A stretch of 64,000 bases of DNA from Streptomyces sp. TN58 (GTDB taxonomy: Bacteria > Actinomycetota > Actinomycetes > Streptomycetales > Streptomycetaceae): NCBI RefSeq assembly GCF_001941845.1, contig NZ_CP018870.1, positions 4,284,001 through 4,348,000 of the forward strand, given 5' to 3'. Positions 29,233 to 38,589 of the stretch are shown here, one piece after another. Made by a program: the position numbers and the translations under genes. Under the pieces are notes generated by a model. It did not search any database and was not told where the DNA came from. It saw only the letters and a list, made by a program, of their open reading frames with translations. The number at the start of each line of letters is the position of its first letter. The first letter of the stretch is position 1.

Positions 29233-30177
29233 TTACGCGGGTTCGCGGGCCGGCGCCGGGACGGCCGCGGGGGCCGCCTCCAGCCGGGCGCGGGAGCGCC
29301 GCGCCGTCCGCAGGGCGTCCCAGGTCAGGATCGCCAGCGCGGCCCAGACCAGGGAGAAGCCGGCCCAGCGCTCGGGCGGCATGGCCTCGTGGAAGTACAG
29401 GACGCCGAGCCCGAACTGGAACACCGGGGCCATGTACTGGAGCAACCCCAGGGTGGACAGCGGGACCCGGATGGCGGCCGCCCCGAAGAACACCAGCGGG
29501 ATCGCGGTGACCAGGCCGGTCGCCGCCAGCAGCAGCGCATGGCCGACGCCCTGCGAGGCGAAGCTGGACCGGCCCTGCGCGCCCAGCCACAGCAGGTAGC
29601 CGAGCGCCGGCAGGAACAGCATGGCCGTCTCGGCGGCCAGCGACTCCAGCCCGCCCATGTTCAGCTTCTTCTTGATCAGCCCGTACGTCGCGAAGGAGCA
29701 CGCAAGGGCCAGGGAGATCCACGGCGGCCGCCCGTAGCCCACGGCCAGCACGAGGACGGCGACGGCGCTGACGCCGACGGCCACCCACTGCGCGCGGCGC
29801 AGCCGCTCGCCCAGCACCAGCACGCCCATGGCAATGCTGACCAGCGGGTTGATGAAGTAGCCGAGGCTCGACTCGACGACGTGGCCGTTGTTGACCGACC
29901 AGATGTACAGGCCCCAGTTCACACTGATCACCGATGCGGCCAGCGCGGTCAGGCCGAGCTTGCGCGGCTGGCGCGCCAGTTCCCGGATCCAGCCCCAGCG
30001 GCGCACCGCGAGCAGCGCCAGCCCGACCACGGCCAGGGACCAGGTCATGCGGTGGGCCAGGATCTCCACGGCCCCGGCGGGCATCAGAAGGGGCCAGAAG
30101 AGGGGCACCAGCCCCCAGATCCCGTACGCGCCGAATCCGTAGAGCAAACCCGCGCGCTGCTCGTTCTCCGCCTTCAC
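29233..30177 (-). CDS. rarD: RarD-type EamA/DMT transporter
   Basis: 314 residues with ten predicted helices in two EamA repeats. Typical RarD segments are YGFGAYGIWGLVPLFWPLL, HRMTWSLAVVGL, SVNWGLYIWSVN, ESSLGYFINPLVS and LGERLRRAQW. The family includes chloramphenicol-resistance permease RarD, but substrates are mostly undefined (metabolite or drug export). I choose the GTG (VKAENEQR) because AGGAGG lies 4 nt upstream, rather than the ATG nine codons earlier. Confidence 0.85.
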   Translation of the reverse strand: MKAENEQRAGLLYGFGAYGIWGLVPLFWPLLMPAGAVEILAHRMTWSLAVVGLALLAVRRWGWIRELARQPRKLGLTALAASVISVNWGLYIWSVNNGHVVESSLGYFINPLVSIAMGVLVLGERLRRAQWVAVGVSAVAVLVLAVGYGRPPWISLALACSFATYGLIKKKLNMGGLESLAAETAMLFLPALGYLLWLGAQGRSSFASQGVGHALLLAATGLVTAIPLVFFGAAAIRVPLSTLGLLQYMAPVFQFGLGVLYFHEAMPPERWAGFSLVWAALAILTWDALRTARRSRARLEAAPAAVPAPAREPA

Positions 30178-30346
30178 GGGGCCTCCTGTGCGACTTCCAG
30201 CCAACTTCGACGACGGTATCGCCGTACGCCCCGGATGTCATGTCCGTAATCGAGAGATACTCATGACAGTTCCCCTGTCGTACACGCCGAAGCCCGGACC
30301 CCTGGCGGGGTCCGGGCTTCCGGCGGCCGTCAGTCGCGGGGGCGGG

Positions 30347-31418
<1,072 letters not shown>

Positions 31419-31426
<8 letters not shown>

Positions 31427-33362
31427 CGATGGCCTCCTTGAGAACCTTGGCGAGCTGCTCGGCCTTGAACGGCATTCCGTTGACCTGGTTGTACGACCTG
31501 GCGTCGACCAGGTATTTCGCCCGGATCAGGGTGGCGAGCTGCCCGAGGTTCATCTCCGGCACCACTACCTTCTCGTAACGCTCCAGGACCTCGCCGAGAT
31601 TCCTGGGGAAGGGGTTGAGGTGGCGCAGGTGGGCCTGCGCGACGGGGAGTCCGGCGCCCCGGACCCGGCGGACCGCGGCGGTGATGGGGCCGTAGGTGGA
31701 ACCCCAGCCGAGGACCAGGGTGGAGGCGCCGTCCGGGTCGTCGACGTCGAGCTCGGGCACCTCGATGCCGTCGACCTTGGCCTGGCGGGTGCGGACCATG
31801 AAGTCGTGGTTGGCCGGGTCGTAGGAGATGTTGCCCGTGCCGTCCTGCTTCTCGATGCCGCCGATGCGGTGCTCCAGGCCGGGCGTGCCGGGCACCGCCC
31901 AGGGCCGGGCCAGGGTCTGCGGATCCCGCTTGTAGGGCCAGAAGACCTCGGAGCCGTCGGCCAGGGTGTGGTTCGTGGCGGCGGCGAACTTCACCTTCAG
32001 GTCCGGCAGGTCCGCGACCTCCGGGATCCGCCACGGCTCGGAGCCGTTGGCGAGGTAGCCGTCGGAGAGCAGGAAGACCGGCGTCCGGTACGTCAGCGCG
32101 ATCCGGGCCGCGTCCAGGGCGGCGTCGAAGCAGTCCGCCGGGGTCCTCGGCGCCACGATCGGGACGGGTGCCTCGCCGTTGCGGCCGTACATGGCCTGGA
32201 GGAGGTCCGCCTGCTCGGTCTTCGTCGGCAGGCCGGTCGAGGGGCCGCCGCGCTGGATGTCGACGATCAGCAGCGGAAGCTCCAGCGACACCGCGAGACC
32301 GATCGTCTCCGACTTGAGCGCCACACCCGGCCCGGAGGTGGTGGTCACCCCGAGCGCCCCGCCGAAGGCCGCGCCGAGCGCCGCCCCGATGCCGGCGATC
32401 TCGTCCTCGGCCTGGAAGGTCCGCACGCCGAAGTTCTTGTGCTTCGACAGCTCGTGCAGGATGTCCGAGGCCGGGGTGATGGGGTAGGAGCCCAGGTAGA
32501 GGGGCAGCTCGGCCTGCTGGCTCGCGGCGATCAGGCCGTATGAGAGGGCCAGGTTCCCGGAGATGTTGCGGTAGGTGCCGGTGGGGAAGGCCTGGGTCGC
32601 GGGCGCCACCTCGTAGGAGACCGCGAAGTCCTCCGTCGTCTCCCCGAAGTTCCAGCCGGCTCGGAAGGCCACGATGTTCGCCTCGGCGATCTCGGGCTTC
32701 TTCGCGAACTTCTGCCGCAGGAAGCTCTCGGTGGCCTCGGTGGGCCGGTGGTACATCCACGACAGCAGGCCCAGCGCGAACATGTTCTTGCTGCGCTCGG
32801 CCTCCTTGCGGGAGAGCCCGAAGTCCTTCAGCGCCTCCACCGTCAGCGTGGTCAGCGGCACCGGGTGCAGGTTGTAGCCGGCCAGCGAGCCGTCCTCCAG
32901 CGGGGAGGTCTCGTAGCCGACCTTGGCCATGGGGCGCTTGGTGAACTCGTCGGTGTTGACGATGATCTCCGCGCCGCGCGGCACGTCGGCGATGTTCGCC
33001 TTCAGCGCGGCCGGGTTCATCGCCACCAGCACGTTCGGCGCGTCACCTGGCGTGAGGATGTCGTGGTCGGCGAAGTGGAGCTGGAAGGAGGACACACCGG
33101 GCAGGGTGCCGGCGGGGGCGCGGATCTCGGCCGGGAAGTTCGGCAGCGTCGACAGGTCGTTCCCGAACGACGCCGTCTCCGAGGTGAACCGGTCACCGGT
33201 GAGCTGCATACCGTCACCGGAGTCACCCGCGAACCGGATGATCACCCGATCGAGACGCCGTACTTCCTTGCCGTCCGGACTCCCCGGAGTGCGCTGCCCA
33301 CCGACAGTCGCGCCCCCGGCCCCGTCGGCCTGCTCGGCTGGGCTGCTGACCTGGCTGGTCAC
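31419..33362 (-). CDS. korA: 2-oxoacid:ferredoxin oxidoreductase, alpha (fused gamma-alpha) subunit
   Basis: 647 residues. N-terminal gamma-type domain (VIIRFAGDSGDGMQLTGDRF, about 36-210) fused to the pyrimidine-binding alpha domain with YPITPASDILHELSKHK, EDEIAGIGAALGAAFGG and TTTSGPGVALKSE. The fused arrangement matches the two-subunit KOR of actinobacteria and other aerobes. GTG start chosen: GGAGGT lies 8 nt upstream, while the upstream ATG has no RBS. First gene of the korAB operon. Confidence 0.93.
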
Positions 33363-33494
33363 TGAACTGGACCTCCTTCGAGGCGTGAGCACCCCCATAA
33401 CCCACCCTACGTCGGTAGGGATCGGGCCCCCAGGAGCGACCACATTCTGGACCGTAGGACCGCCCCTTGAGACGGCCCTGCCGGTATGCCGTAT

Positions 33495-33509
33495 CTGACA
33501 GAGTGTCAG
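33495..33509 (-). terminator. weak hairpin after the response regulator gene
   Basis: CTGACA-GAG-TGTCAG directly before the end of the regulator gene on the minus strand. Short stem and no T-run, so only a possible terminator. Confidence 0.3.
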
Positions 33510-33513
33510 TCGA

Positions 33514-34185
33514 TCAAGATTTCAGGTAGGTGAGAACGGCCAGAACCCGCCGGTGATCCCCGTCACTCGGCGAGAGGCCCAGTTTCATGAAGATGTTGCT
33601 GACGTGCTTCTCCACCGCTCCGTCGCTCACGACCAGCTGCTTCGCCACGGCGGAATTCGTACGCCCCTCGGCCATCAGCCCGAGCACCTCGCGCTCCCGC
33701 GGCGTCAGGCCCGCCAGCACGTCCTGCTTCCGGCTGCGCCCGAGCAGCTGGGCGACGACCTCCGGGTCCAGGGCGGTACCGCCCCGGGCGACCCGGACCA
33801 CCGCGTCCAGGAACTCCCGTACCTCGGCCACCCGGTCCTTGAGCAGATACCCCACTCCGGTACTGGAACCGGCCAGCAGCTCCGTGGCGTACTGCTCCTC
33901 CACGTACTGCGACAGCACGAGCACGCCTATCCCGGGGTGATCGCGGCGCAGCCGTACGGCGGCCCGTACCCCCTCGTCGGTGTGCGTCGGCGGCATCCGC
34001 ACGTCCGCCACCACCACGTCCGGCAGCGCGTCCTCGGCGGCCAGCTCGGCCACCGTCTTGATCAGGGCTTCCGCGTCCCCGACGCCCGCCACGACGTCAT
34101 GCCCCCGGTCGGTCAGCAACCGGGTCAGGCCCTCACGCAGCAGCACTGAATCCTCGGCGATGACCACCCGCACCCTGTCTTCCAC
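33514..34185 (-). CDS. NarL/LuxR-type two-component response regulator
   Basis: 223 residues. Receiver domain with Glu11-Asp12, phosphoacceptor Asp61 (VVVADVRMPP), Ser92 and Lys116 (YLLKDR). LuxR-type HTH at about 158-215 (LTPREREVLGLMAEGRTNSAVAKQLVVS, split into helices, then VEKHVSNIFMKLGL). It should be phosphorylated by one or both kinases encoded just upstream on the same strand. Starts at GTG; a GGGAG motif lies about 10 nt upstream. Confidence 0.9.
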   Translation of the reverse strand: MEDRVRVVIAEDSVLLREGLTRLLTDRGHDVVAGVGDAEALIKTVAELAAEDALPDVVVADVRMPPTHTDEGVRAAVRLRRDHPGIGVLVLSQYVEEQYATELLAGSSTGVGYLLKDRVAEVREFLDAVVRVARGGTALDPEVVAQLLGRSRKQDVLAGLTPREREVLGLMAEGRTNSAVAKQLVVSDGAVEKHVSNIFMKLGLSPSDGDHRRVLAVLTYLKS

Positions 34186-34532
34186 GACTCAGCAGCTCCC
34201 GCGTCACTCGTTCCCGTACCGGCCCGACCCAGCCAAGCATCCCAGCCTTAAGTCCCGGTGAAGGCAGAGCCGGGACAACACGTGGGCGTACGGGGGGAGT
34301 TTTCGCATGCCGGATGCCGCCGAGCAGGCCCTTCCAGCCACGCGGGCGTTCGAGGCGCGGGGTCTTGGTCCGGACTCGGGAGTGGGCGCCGGCCCATTTC
34401 CGGCCTCGCGGGCGTTCGAGGCGCGGGGTCCGGGGCAGCGCCCCGGGAAACGGCGCGGCACCGGACGTGCGCGGGACTCCCGCCCACCCCGGACGGGAGT
34501 CCCAGCGCCGCACCCTGCCCGGCTGCCGCGGG
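34186..34532. other. 347-bp gap with two dispersed-repeat copies
   Basis: Between kinase 1 and the response regulator. No gene seen. Contains two partial copies (34332-34371 and 34401-34462) of the GGCGTTNGAGGCGCGGGGTC-type repeat. Confidence 0.6.
34332..34462 (+). repeat. two copies of the GCGTTYGAGGCGCGGGGTCC intergenic repeat
   Basis: First copy 34332-34371 is truncated after GAGGCGCGGGGTC. The second, 34401-34462, continues into the hairpin CCGGGGCAGCGCCCCGGG and AAACGGCGCGGCAC. Same family as 35992-36052, 36109-36170 and, inverted, 63555-63640. Short intergenic repeats of this appearance are common in Streptomyces. Confidence 0.7.
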
Positions 34533-35834
34533 CTACGCCCGCCACGGCAGCTCGGCGGTCACCGTCGTCCCCCCGCCCTCGGGGGAGTCCACCACCAGCA
34601 CCCCGTCCACGGCGTCCAGCCGCTCGGCCAGCCCCGCCAGCCCGCTTCCGCCGGACGCGTGCGCCCCGCCCCGGCCGTCGTCGGAGACCTGGAGCAGCAG
34701 CCGTTCCCCGGACTTCCACACGTCCACCGTGGCCGACCGGGCCCCGGCGTGCCTGCTGATGTTCTGCAGCAGCTCCGAGACCGTGAAGTAGGCGATCCCC
34801 TCGATCGCGGCGGCCGGCCGGGCCGGGAGGTCCACGGCCACCCGTACCGGCGCGGCGCACCGCGAGGCCACGGCGGACAGCGCCGCGTCCAGTCCGCGGT
34901 CGGTCAGCACCGCCGGGTGGATCCCGCGGGCCAGGTCCCGCAGCTCCTGGAGGGCGATCTTCACCTCGCCGTGCGCCTCGTCCACCAGGCGGGCGGCGGC
35001 CCGCGGGTCCGCGGCGAGCTTCTCCCGGGCCATCCCCAGGTCCATGGCCAGCGAGACCAGCCGGGCCTGGGCGCCGTCGTGCAGCTCCCGTTCGATGCGC
35101 CGCAGGTCGGCGGCGGCGGTGTCCACGACGACCCCCCGGTCGGACTCCAGCTCGGTGACCCTGCTGTCCAGCCGGGACGCCCCGAGCAGCCCGCCGACCA
35201 TGACCCGGTCGACGGTGGTCAGCGCCCTGATCACCCACGGGGTGGCGAGGGTGAAGGCCAGCCCGACCAGGCAGGTGAGGGCGATCTCCGCGGGGGAGTC
35301 GAGGTAGAGGGAGTAGTCGTCGTTCTGGAAGAGCTGCAGCCCGGGCTGGTCGGTGAAGGCCGGGAAGACCCAGAACCACACCGGGTACAGCAGATACGCC
35401 CAACCAGCCGCCCAGAACGTCAGTGCCAGACAGAAACCGAACACCGCCCACGGGAAGTGGATCACCGAGTACAGCAGGTGCCGCCATGCGCTCCCGCTCA
35501 TGAGCACCGCGCCCATGGCTGCCAGCGGTCCGCTCTTCTTGGCCCGGATCGGCGCCGGCTCGGCGATGTCCGCCCCCAGCAGCGCGCGCACCCGGGCCCG
35601 CTCCAGCCGCCCGAACCCCCGGCACATCGCGAGGGTGCCGGCCAGGACCGGTACGCCGAGGAAGGTGACGAGCAGTCCGGCGCCGAGGCTCACGCCCGTG
35701 ATGGCGAGCGAGAAGTACAGCGTGCTCAGCGGCATCCCGACCAGCAGGTACGCGAACTCCCGCCAGGTCCGCCCCGCCACCGGCGCCCACAGCACCGCCC
35801 CGGCGCCACCGCGCCCGCTCTTGCCGTCGTCCAT
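34533..35834 (-). CDS. sensor histidine kinase (HisKA_3 type), kinase 1
   Basis: 433 residues. Membrane sensor part (about 20-225) with four or five helices of the putative-sensor type, then a coiled segment SRVTELESDRGVVVDTAAADLRR and the dimerisation box with His252 (RELHDGAQARLV). The HATPase domain holds the N-box SELLQNISRHA, G1 DDGRGG and SGLAGLAERL. It should autophosphorylate and signal to the regulator encoded downstream. Close paralogue of the neighbouring kinase. Confidence 0.9.
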   Translation of the reverse strand: MDDGKSGRGGAGAVLWAPVAGRTWREFAYLLVGMPLSTLYFSLAITGVSLGAGLLVTFLGVPVLAGTLAMCRGFGRLERARVRALLGADIAEPAPIRAKKSGPLAAMGAVLMSGSAWRHLLYSVIHFPWAVFGFCLALTFWAAGWAYLLYPVWFWVFPAFTDQPGLQLFQNDDYSLYLDSPAEIALTCLVGLAFTLATPWVIRALTTVDRVMVGGLLGASRLDSRVTELESDRGVVVDTAAADLRRIERELHDGAQARLVSLAMDLGMAREKLAADPRAAARLVDEAHGEVKIALQELRDLARGIHPAVLTDRGLDAALSAVASRCAAPVRVAVDLPARPAAAIEGIAYFTVSELLQNISRHAGARSATVDVWKSGERLLLQVSDDGRGGAHASGGSGLAGLAERLDAVDGVLVVDSPEGGGTTVTAELPWRA

Positions 35835-35924
35835 CTCCCGACCCGCCCTTCCGCTCCTCGCCTACAGCCCCACCCTCCCGCCCACCCCCACCCCGGGACC
35901 ATGCGGCGAGTAGGCATCTCCACC

Positions 35925-35944
35925 CGGGGGATAACCCCACCCCG
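35925..35944 (-). promoter_or_regulatory. 20-bp motif upstream of kinase 1 (shared with kinase 2)
   Basis: CGGGGGATAACCCCACCCCG on the plus strand, identical over all 20 bases to 37510-37529 and in the same orientation. Core GGGG-ATAA-CCCC is palindromic. 91 bp from the kinase 1 start codon. Candidate binding site of the cognate regulator or a sigma-factor element. Confidence 0.5.
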
Positions 35945-35991
35945 CCCCTCCGGGCTCGGTGGCCTGTTCTTGCGGGTCCGGCCCCGCCATT

Positions 35992-36170
35992 CCAGCCCCG
36001 TCGGCGTTTGAGGCGCGGGGTCCGGGGCGGCGCCCCGGGAAACGGCGCGGCACGCGCTGAAGGAAGCGGGACTCTCGGCCTGGTCCTCCGGGCTCGGCCG
36101 CGCAATCTCAGCCCCGCCGGCGTTTGAGGCGCGGAGTCCGGGGCGGCGCCCCGGGAAACGGCGCCGCACC
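35992..36170 (+). repeat. two further copies of the intergenic repeat
   Basis: 35992-36052 and 36109-36170 share CAGCCCCG(T/C)CGGCGTTTGAG, GCGCGGGGTCC (GCGCGGAGTCC in the second), GGGGCGGCGCCCCGGGAAAC and GGCGCNGCAC. The GGGGCGGCGCCCC core forms a hairpin. Confidence 0.75.
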
Positions 36171-36268
36171 CGCGCAACGAAGCGGGACCCCCACCCACCC
36201 GGGAGGGAGCCCCGCTCAACACCGATCAACCGCCACCGCCGGCAGGCCACCCGCGGCCCGGCCGAAAA

Positions 36269-37450
36269 TCAGCCGCGCCCCCGCCACGGCAGCTCCGCCG
36301 TCACCACCGTCCCCTCCCCCTCGGGGGAGTCCACCACCAGCACCCCGTCCACCGCGTCCAGCCGCTCCGCCAGCCCCGCGAGCCCGCTCCCGCCGGACGT
36401 GCCCGCCCCGCCCCGCCCGTCGTCCGACACCCGGATCAGCAGCCGGGCTCCCGCCCGCCACACCTCCACGGTCGCGCCCCGCGCCCTCGCGTGCTTGCTC
36501 ACGTTCTGCAGCAGCTCGGACACCACGAAGTACGCGATGCCCTCGATCGCCTCCGCCGGCCGCGCCTCCTGCCCCGACGGCAGGTCGACCAGCACCTTCA
36601 CCGGCACCACGCACCGCGCCGCCACCGACGACAGCGCCGCGTCCAGCCCCCGGTCGGTCAGCACCGCCGGGTGGATGCCGCGCGCCAGGTCCCGCAGCTC
36701 CTGAAGGGCCAGCTTCACCTCACCATGGGCCTCGTCGACCATCGCCGCCGCACCCTCCGGGTCCTCCAGCAGCTTCTCCTTCGCCAGGCCCAGCCCCATC
36801 GCCAGCGCGACCAGCCGCGCCTGCGCCCCGTCGTGCAGGTCCCGCTCGATGCGCCGCAGGTCCGCCGCCGCGGTGTCGACCACCACGCCCCGGTCGGACT
36901 CCAGCTCCGCGATCCGCCGCTCCAGGTCGTCCGAGGGCGACAGGAGCCCCCGTACCATCGCCCGGTCCGCGTTGGCCAGCAGCCGCACCAGATACGGCAG
37001 CACCGGCCACAGCACGAACAGGCCGGTCAGGACTACCGTGAAGGTGAGTACCCCCCACGGCAGCCGGATCAGCTGGTACAGCACGGTCCGCCAGCCGACC
37101 GGATCCTTGATGCTCGTCCACAGCCAGGGAAAGAATCCGCCGGACCGCCGCGGTCCGGGGATCGGGGTCGGCTCCTCCACCCGTACGCCCAGCAGCCACC
37201 GGGCCCGGCCCCGTTCGAGCCGTCCCCATTGCCGGGACAGAAAGAGACCGACCGCCAGCAAAGGAAGTCCGATCGCGGTCACGGAAAGACCGCCCGCGGT
37301 GGAAACCATGACAACCGCGTAAACGAATCCGATGATCCCCTCCGGCAGGTTGCTCACCAGATGGGCGATTTCCTTCCATGTGACGGCACTGAACACGGGC
37401 CGTACGGGAGGAGGCCGGTCGTTGTCGGGGACGGCATGGCTCATGGTCAT
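36269..37450 (-). CDS. sensor histidine kinase (HisKA_3 type), kinase 2
   Basis: 393 residues. Same design as kinase 1: N-terminal membrane sensor domain (about 25-170), ESDRGVVVDTAAADLRRIE coil, His206 in RDLHDGAQARLV, N-box SELLQNVSKHA, DDGRGG and SGLAGLAERL. The C-terminal LDAVDGVLVVDSPEG is identical in both kinases, showing recent duplication or gene conversion. It lacks the ~40-residue loop of kinase 1 in the sensor part. Start at the first of two nearby ATGs (MTMSHAV) with AGGG about 9 nt upstream; divergent from the second nuo operon. Confidence 0.9.
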   Translation of the reverse strand: MTMSHAVPDNDRPPPVRPVFSAVTWKEIAHLVSNLPEGIIGFVYAVVMVSTAGGLSVTAIGLPLLAVGLFLSRQWGRLERGRARWLLGVRVEEPTPIPGPRRSGGFFPWLWTSIKDPVGWRTVLYQLIRLPWGVLTFTVVLTGLFVLWPVLPYLVRLLANADRAMVRGLLSPSDDLERRIAELESDRGVVVDTAAADLRRIERDLHDGAQARLVALAMGLGLAKEKLLEDPEGAAAMVDEAHGEVKLALQELRDLARGIHPAVLTDRGLDAALSSVAARCVVPVKVLVDLPSGQEARPAEAIEGIAYFVVSELLQNVSKHARARGATVEVWRAGARLLIRVSDDGRGGAGTSGGSGLAGLAERLDAVDGVLVVDSPEGEGTVVTAELPWRGRG

Positions 37451-37509
37451 GGCCCACACCCTGTCAAGCCAGGTCGCCCGATGCCATGGGGTGTCCGGGG
37501 TGCTGTGAA

Positions 37510-37529
37510 CGGGGGATAACCCCACCCCG
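37510..37529 (-). promoter_or_regulatory. 20-bp motif upstream of kinase 2 and nuoA2
   Basis: Identical to 35925-35944. It lies 60 bp from the kinase 2 start and 69 bp from the nuoA2 start, in the divergent region, so it could regulate both the kinase and the second nuo operon. Confidence 0.5.
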
Positions 37530-37597
37530 TGTGAGGCAGGCCCTAGACTCCCGTCCGTACCAGATCGTCGACAGTGACCGAGGAGCGAGGAACGGAC

Positions 37598-38005
37598 GTG
37601 TCCGAACCAACGGTATCGACCGTAACCGTGCTCGCGGCGGACTACTTCCGGAGTTATTCGGTCGTCGGTCTGCTGGCGGCCCTCGGTGTGCTCTTCGTGG
37701 CCGTCGCCTTCGGTGCCGGCCGCCTCCTGCGGCCCGTCGTACCGACCCGCGAGAAGCTGCTGACCTATGAATGCGGCGTGGACCCCGTCGGCGAGGGCTG
37801 GGCGCACACCCAGGTCCGCTACTACGTCTACGCCTTCCTCTACGTCATCTTCGCCGTCGACTCGATCTTCCTGTTCCCGTGGGCGACGGTGTTCGCCGCC
37901 GCCGGCTACGGCGCCACGACCCTGGTCGAGATGTTCGTCTTCCTGGGCTTCCTGGCCGTCGGCCTGCTCTATGCGTACAAGAAGGGCGTCCTCGAATGGA
38001 CGTGA
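37598..38005 (+). CDS. nuoA2: second complex I, subunit A
   Basis: 135 residues, three helices, with the NuoA signature TYECGVDP and [23 protein letters not shown]. Compared with NuoA in the first operon it has the same core but a longer N-terminus and little identity outside motifs. GTG start preceded by GAGGAGCGAGG. Overlaps nuoB2 by 10 bp. First gene of an operon A-B-C-H-I-J-K-L-M-N. Confidence 0.93.
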   Translation: MSEPTVSTVTVLAADYFRSYSVVGLLAALGVLFVAVAFGAGRLLRPVVPTREKLLTYECGVDPVGEGWAHTQVRYYVYAFLYVIFAVDSIFLFPWATVFAAAGYGATTLVEMFVFLGFLAVGLLYAYKKGVLEWT

Positions 38006-38589
38006 CACCTCAGCCGGAGCTGCTCCCGGAGCCCAAGCGCCTCGGAGTCCTCTCCCGTCTGGCCCCGGAACCGATGAAGGTGGTCCTGAACTGGGGCCGC
38101 CGGTACAGCCTGTGGGTCTTCAACTTCGGCCTCGCCTGCTGCGCGATCGAGTTCATCGCCGCGTCGATGGCCCGGCACGACTTCATCCGCCTCGGCGTCA
38201 TCCCCTTCGCACCGGGTCCCCGCCAGGCCGACCTGATGATCGTCTCGGGCACCGTCACCGACAAGATGGCCCCCGCCGTCAAGCGGCTCTACGAGCAGAT
38301 GCCGGAGCCGAAGTACGTCATCTCCTTCGGTGCCTGCTCCAACTGCGGCGGCCCGTACTGGGACTCGTACTCGGTGACCAAGGGCGTCGACCAGATCATC
38401 CCCGTCGACGTCTACGTGCCCGGCTGCCCGCCGCGCCCGGAAGCGCTCCTCCAGGGCATCCTCAAGCTCCAGGAGAAGATCGCCCGCGAGTCGCTGGCCG
38501 AGCGCTACGCGACGGCACCGTCCGTCTCCCAGCTGACCAGCGGCCTTGTCACGCCCCCGCCGGCGCCCACCGGGGAGGCGGGCGCGTGA
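37996..38589 (+). CDS. nuoB2: second complex I, subunit B
   Basis: 197 residues. N2 cluster cysteines are intact: adjacent Cys pair in [17 protein letters not shown], and PGCPPRPE. So it can host the terminal cluster. The extra Cys in SNCGG is also seen in many group-4-hydrogenase-related NuoB proteins. Expected to contact NuoD, which is absent from this operon. Confidence 0.94.
   Translation: MDVTPQPELLPEPKRLGVLSRLAPEPMKVVLNWGRRYSLWVFNFGLACCAIEFIAASMARHDFIRLGVIPFAPGPRQADLMIVSGTVTDKMAPAVKRLYEQMPEPKYVISFGACSNCGGPYWDSYSVTKGVDQIIPVDVYVPGCPPRPEALLQGILKLQEKIARESLAERYATAPSVSQLTSGLVTPPPAPTGEAGA

Larger units (their letters stand above)
35835..36268. other. 434-bp gap between the two kinase genes, repeat-rich
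   Basis: No gene supported. Holds one 20-bp GGGGATAACCCC-type motif (35925-35944) upstream of kinase 1 and two copies of the dispersed repeat (35992-36052, 36109-36170). Confidence 0.6.

Noticed and set aside
36124..37041. Plus-strand open frame opposite kinase 2
   Set aside because: Pro/Arg/Ala-rich translation with no motif; it is the shadow of the histidine kinase and of intergenic repeats.
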